A DNA stretch of 64,000 nt from Adiantum capillus-veneris (lineage: Eukaryota > Streptophyta > Polypodiopsida > Polypodiales > Pteridaceae): the NCBI GenBank assembly GCA_014529385.2, contig CM043942.1:30900969-30964968 (forward strand), given 5' to 3'. The position numbers and the translations under genes are program-made. Positions 58,762 through 64,000 of the stretch are shown here, piece after piece. The notes beneath the pieces are model-generated. The model was not told the DNA's origin, searched no databases, and saw only the letters and a program-made list of their open reading frames with translations. Position 1 is the first letter of the stretch. Each line of letters starts with the position of its first letter.

Positions 58762-60673
58762 GTACCGCCTGTTGCTCTGTACTCGGCAACGCAAGAGAAG
58801 AAGCTCCTCCTTAAGCAAGCCCAACCTCCAATCTTTAAGGGCGAGGGGGAAAATGTGGAGAGAGATGCGGAAGTATGGATGGAGGCCATGGACGATTACT
58901 TTGAAGCTGCGGGGACCCAACCCGTAAATCAGACCATGCTTGCGATGTTCCACTTGACTGGCGACGCCAAGATATGGTGGAAGCAACATTGCAGGGACAT
59001 GGATATTAAGGGATCTTCCCAGTCCTGGGAAGACATTAAAGCTGCAATAATGGGGCGGTATTTACCGCATGCCTATAGAACCTTGAGGATGAATGAATTC
59101 TTTTCACTTCGGCAGCTGAATTCATCTGTCGAAGAATACTATGCAAAGTTTGTCACTCTTCGGAGATATGCTCCTAAGATGACCTTGGAACAACAGGTGG
59201 TAAGGTTCTACCAAGGACTAATCGACTCCCTAAATACTCGGTTGAAAGCTCTCAGGCCGATGACGCTATAGGATGCCTTGTTGAGGGCCAAACCTCTAGC
59301 TCTCGAAGTACAAAAGGCTAATTAGAACAGGAGGAATCATTAGGCAAAGAGGTCAAGGACGACTGCTTGGGATAACAGACCAGCCAACCAAGCGTATAAC
59401 CAACGCCCTATTGTGGCTACCACCACAACCATGGAGTTCCCTGATGTTTGATGCTATGGTTGCGGCGAGCATGGACATTACAGATCCAATTGCCCCAGGA
59501 ACATTCAGGCAACCAACGCCAATGCCATACCCTTGAATACCCGTGGGCGTGGCCAAGCTAATGGAAGAGGAGGACGAGGAAGGATGATCAGAGGGTGAGG
59601 GCGTGGAGCTACCGCCAGAGTGAATGCCGCAGTGGTACAACCAACTATGGGTGATGAAGCAGTGGAGAGAGAAACCCTACATGCTGCAATTGACAATCCC
59701 AATGGTTGCGAGCAATAAGCAGTCATTCATACGCCAAGATCTCTCAGAGGTGAACAAGTCAACTTCCTTATAGATTGTGGTAGTACTCTTTCATTTCTTT
59801 CACCCGGATGCATGAGAAAGCTAAAGCTAGATAAGTATCCAACAAGCAAGCTAGTTGTAGAGTTAGAAAACGGCAAGGAAGTAGTATCTCAACATTCTGC
59901 AGGAAAAATCCATTTTGATTTAGGGGGACACCCAACTTCTGCCCAATTTCGAACCCTACCCTTAGGATTGTTTGATGGGATACTAGGGATGGACTGGCTA
60001 AAGCAAAATAGGGCCCACATACATTGTGCACAAGGGAATTTTACCTTTACAGATAACTTGGGTAATGAAGCCTTAATCCAGGGGGAAAATGGGAGACATA
60101 AGGCTACTCTAGTTAAGGCCAACAGACTTTTGAAGGGACTAAGGAAGGGTCAGAAAATTTATGCGGTTAAACTCAACAAGGTGGACCAATCAGATAACTC
60201 ACTTCGGCCAAACTGGTTGAGGGAGTATGATGATGTATTCCCTGAAGACCTTATGAATCTTCCACCTCACAGAGAGGTAGATCATGAGATTGAGACTATC
60301 CCTGGGTGTGAACCTATCTCAAAAAGACCTTATAAAATGTCACTTCCGGAAGCCATCGAACTCAAGGAACAACTTAGGCAACTCATTGAGCAAGGATTTA
60401 TTCGACCCAGTACTTCCCCTTGGGGTGCTCCAGTTCTTTTTCAAAAGAAGAAGGATGGGACCTTAAGATTATGCATAGATTATCGGGGACAAAACCAGGT
60501 AATTGTCAAGAACAAGTATCCAATTCCAAGGATTGACGAACTCTTGGACAGACTCCACGGCGCCAAAATATTTACAAAGATAGATCTAAGGTCAAGATAT
60601 TACCAAATCAGGATCAAGGAATCGGATATTCCAAAGACGGCTTTCAATACTAGGTATGGGCACTACGAGTTCA
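58762..60673 (+). pseudogene. gag-pol: Ty3-type Gag-protease-reverse transcriptase, six nonsense codons, truncated
   Basis: One frame without shifts. Gag: PPIFKGEGENVERDAEVWME, GDAKIWWKQH, YAKFVTLRRYAP. One CCHC knuckle: CYGCGEHGHYRSNC (59452-59493). Protease: [16 protein letters not shown], with DCG in place of DTG/DSG, and GILGMDWL. Reverse transcriptase: [66 protein letters not shown], ending at YGHYEFT where PFGL should follow. Stops are TAG 59269, TAG 59323, TAG 59341, TGA 59449, TGA 59596 and TAA 59716. Each is one C to T change from Gln or Arg. The break at 60673 is the CACTA insertion point. Confidence 0.9.
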
Positions 60674-60696
60674 CACTACAAGAGGCTATTCATATT

Positions 60697-60796
60697 AGCG
60701 ACGCTCACACAGCGACGCTTAAAAAAAAAATTCCCGGCGTCGCTATGAGCGTCGCAAATTTCTTTGTGAATTTGCGATGCTCATAGCGACGCCGGC
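60697..60796 (+). repeat. CACTA subterminal repeats and 27-bp hairpin
   Basis: AGCGACGCT occurs directly repeated at about 60698 and 60711. A perfect-but-one inverted repeat follows: arms 60734-60760 and 60769-60795, loop 60761-60768, each arm holding two copies of the GCGACGC word. Such arrays are the binding sites of the TNPA-type partner protein in En/Spm. Confidence 0.8.
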
Positions 60797-60879
60797 TGGG
60801 CTAAAAAAATAACCGAGCGCGCCCAAAAACTCAGATCTCAGATCTGAGTTTTTCAGCGCTCTCAAGCAAGGAGCAGGTA

Positions 60880-60882
60880 ACG

Positions 60883-60937
<55 letters not shown>

Positions 60938-61083
60938 CTCCACACACACACACACACACACGAGGAGAGGAAGGAGAGCCAGGTATGCTCCTTCCCTCTC
61001 CTCATTCTCATGTTCCCTTCCCCTCTTTCTCTCTCCCTCTCTCTCTCTCTTACACACACACATACACACACACACATAGTGTT

Positions 61084-61131
<48 letters not shown>

Positions 61132-61360
61132 AACAAAAACAAAAACGCACACACACATACATAAACAAAGAATGCACACACACATTGAGAGAGGAAAAGA
61201 GAGAGAGAGCATGCATAAACAAAAAACGCACGCATTGAGAGAGGAAAAGAGAGAGAGAACATGCATAAACAAAAAACGCACACATTGAGAGAGGAAAAGA
61301 GAGAGAAAACATGCATACGATCCAAAAAAACGCACACACATTGAGAGAGAAAGAGAGAGA
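60880..61360. repeat. CT, AC and GA microsatellites with a 53-bp tandem repeat
   Basis: CT then AC runs lie at 60887-60962, and CT/AC then GA runs at about 61020-61127. From 61150 to 61355 a unit containing CATGCATAAACAAAAAACGC then ATTGAGAGAGG and AAAAGAGAGAG is repeated about four times. Frames through it are low-complexity and not genes. Confidence 0.85.
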
Positions 61361-61412
61361 AACTAATTTAACGTCGTAGGAAACTAATTAAAATTAAAAG
61401 ACCTAAAGATCT

Positions 61413-61483
61413 AGCCGACGAGGAGTTGAACTCAAGACCTATTATTCAAGAGGGAAATGGCATAATCAATCTATCATACTTGG
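61413..61483 (-). repeat. tRNA-like remnant (possible SINE head)
   Basis: Read on the minus strand the 71 bases begin GCCAAGTATGATAGATTGA and end with a B-box-like GAGTTCAACTCC followed by TCGTCGGC. Length and B-box position fit a decayed tRNA or tRNA-derived SINE head; the A box is weak. Confidence 0.35.
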
Positions 61484-61544
61484 CATGGGTGATAGAAAGG
61501 TTATACCATTTATCTCTTTTTATTGGCACACACATCCACACACG

Positions 61545-62747
<1,203 letters not shown>

Positions 62748-62822
<75 letters not shown>
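62748..62822. repeat. (GA)n microsatellite before the transposase
   Basis: About 37 GA units, 65 bases before the transposase ATG. Confidence 0.9.
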
Positions 62823-62825
<3 letters not shown>

Positions 62826-62887
62826 GACGAAGAATGCCAATAGAATATTAAATTTGTTGTCCAGGTTATAAGTTTTTTATCCTCATT

Positions 62888-64000
62888 ATGAGTAGTGACG
62901 AGGATGTGGGACCGTCCAACCGAAACACCTATCTCTCAACGAGGGTCTTATGTCCTTGTAATCAATGCAAGCATGCTGTGCGACGGACAAGACGTGTTTC
63001 TTTGCAGCACGTTCGCGGATTTGGCGAGTTCAATCCATCTATTATAGATCGAGTTGTTGCCAATTATAACTCGTCGGACTCTGACGCTGGCCAACAAGCA
63101 GCAATCTTGCAACCCAATAGACGTGTTCGCAGGCGCTTTGGTCAAGCAGCATATGTGAGGCCACAAGATGTAGCCTCTGACAGCTCGGGGGATGATCATG
63201 CAGAGCACATTCCCAACGAGGCAATGTTTGAGCCCGAGATTGATGAAATGATCGAGACGATCATGGATTCAGAAAGGCTTATCTATGATGATATGAAAAG
63301 TGAAGCCGATACTCCATTGTATAATGGAGCACGTATGTCTAGATTGAAAGCACTCCTGGTTCTTCTCAACATGCAGGCAAAGTTTGGATGGAGTGACACT
63401 AGCGTCACAACGCTTTTCAGGTGATCTATTACAATTAGTTTACTTTAATAAAACTATAAATGTATAATGATCTGATAGATTTTTACACGACTGTATCATA
63501 TTTTTATGTTGTGTAGATTGCTTAAAGAGCACATACTACCAGCTGACAATGTGATGCCAGATTCCCGAGATGAAGCAAGAAAGATTTTGCGAAACTTGGG
63601 GATGGATTACAATTCTATCCACGCTTGTCCTAATGATTGCATTCTTTTCAGAGGGGAATACATAGACATGGAGAAGTGTCCGCAATGTGATTCCGAAAGA
63701 TATCGAGTAGATCTCCACGGGACAAAAATTCCACAAAAGGTTTTGCGACATTTCCCTCTGCTTCCTCGCATCAAGCATTTCTTCGAATGTAAGTCCATGG
63801 CCGCCCTAGCATCATGGAATGAGGAGAATAAATCTTCAGATGGTGTGCTACGAATTCCTGCAGATTGCGTAGCCTGGAAACATATAGATGGAACATGGTC
63901 GGATTTTGCCAGGGAAGCTCGAAATTTGCGCTTAGGCCTGGCTATGGATGGCGTAAATCCATTTGGTCAAAGATCAACATCTTACAGTGTATGGCCCGTT
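62888..64000 (+). CDS. CACTA TNP2-type transposase, exons 1 and 2 (3' end outside window)
   Basis: Exon 1 (62888-63420) starts MSSDEDVGPSNR and contains CPCNQCK, the zinc-like motif of the transposase-associated domain, then an acidic linker. It ends LVLLNMQAKFGWSDTSVTTL with a donor CAG|GTGATC. A 96-base intron ends TTGTGTAG (63516). Exon 2 from 63517 joins in phase and reads LLKEHILPADNVMPDSRDEA, LGMDYNSIHACPNDCILF, EKCPQCDSERY, KIPQKVLRHFPLLPRIKHFF, ADCVAWKHID, RNLRLGLAMDGVNPFGQRST, YSVWPV. These are the hallmark blocks of Transposase_21/TNP2, including the LGL..DG.NPFG core. The frame is open to the window end with no stop, so this copy may be functional. It would bind the terminal repeats and catalyse excision and insertion. 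Confidence 0.9.

Larger units (their letters stand above)
53664..60673 (+). mobile_element. Ty3-type LTR retrotransposon, 5' part, interrupted by a CACTA element
   Basis: A 4.26-kb 5' LTR is inferred (53664-57924), followed two bases later by an initiator-Met-type primer site, a leader with possible exons, and one frame encoding Gag, protease and the start of reverse transcriptase. The frame is cut at 60673/60674 by the CACTA transposon. The rest of pol and the 3' LTR should lie beyond that element, outside the window. Six nonsense codons make this copy inactive. Confidence 0.75.

Noticed and set aside
59269-59718. Stops repaired by U-to-C RNA editing, as known in fern organelles
   Set aside because: All six would be correctable, but this is nuclear transposon DNA and such editing is known only from organelle transcripts; deamination explains the pattern more simply.

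Overview
The window looks like gene-poor nuclear DNA from a land plant with a large, repeat-rich genome, most likely a fern. The main reason is the single intact host gene, an intronless-looking PLS-class pentatricopeptide repeat (PPR) gene. Its near-identical 102-residue repeats (LVDMYAKCGALPQA, SGYAQKGQGQ) are a style I associate with homosporous ferns such as Ceratopteris and Adiantum. That is recognition from memory, not a database result. Very long AG and AC dinucleotide runs occur throughout. I see no rRNA gene, no complete tRNA gene, no CRISPR array and no bacterial-style operon.

Layout. 0.1-3.4 kb: the last exon of an unrecognised gene, then the PPR gene, which carries an N-terminal OSB-type PDF motif. 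3.4-10 kb: non-coding DNA with a tRNA-derived SINE and many microsatellites. 10.1-19.7 kb and 41.7-47.3 kb: five related, unrecognised units (A1, A2, B1, A3, B2). The A units have a divergent layout: a 172-codon frame on the minus strand, a TATA box on each strand, a short conserved first exon on the plus strand, and a conserved branch point, acceptor and last exon. A1, A2, B1 and A3 end in a clear (CA)n tract; B2 ends in only a very short one. 20.0-28.9 kb: a complete, young LTR retrotransposon with a GATAC target duplication that encodes Gag, zinc knuckles and an aspartic protease but no reverse transcriptase or integrase. 29.9-30.6 kb (antisense) and about 35.0-41.0 kb: older fragments of the same gag-only family. 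30.6-35.0 kb: a 3'-truncated Ty1/copia element on the minus strand. 47-53.6 kb: mostly unassigned, with a minisatellite and an unrecognised ORF. 53.7-60.7 kb: the 5' part of a Ty3-type element with an inferred 4.26-kb LTR that contains a recent 1-kb tandem duplication. 60.7 kb to the end: a CACTA (En/Spm) DNA transposon inserted inside the Ty3 reverse transcriptase. It has a subterminal hairpin, a captured gene fragment and an open TNP2-type transposase.

How the parts relate. The region is a nest of transposons around an older array of duplicated A/B units. The gag-only elements would need enzymes supplied in trans. Most premature stops in the element frames can be explained as CAG to TAG, CGA to TGA or CAA to TAA. 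That suggests decay by deamination of methylated cytosine, although one shared amber codon in the A-unit frame deserves a separate look. The A/B array is the best candidate for something undescribed: I cannot place its proteins in any family I know.
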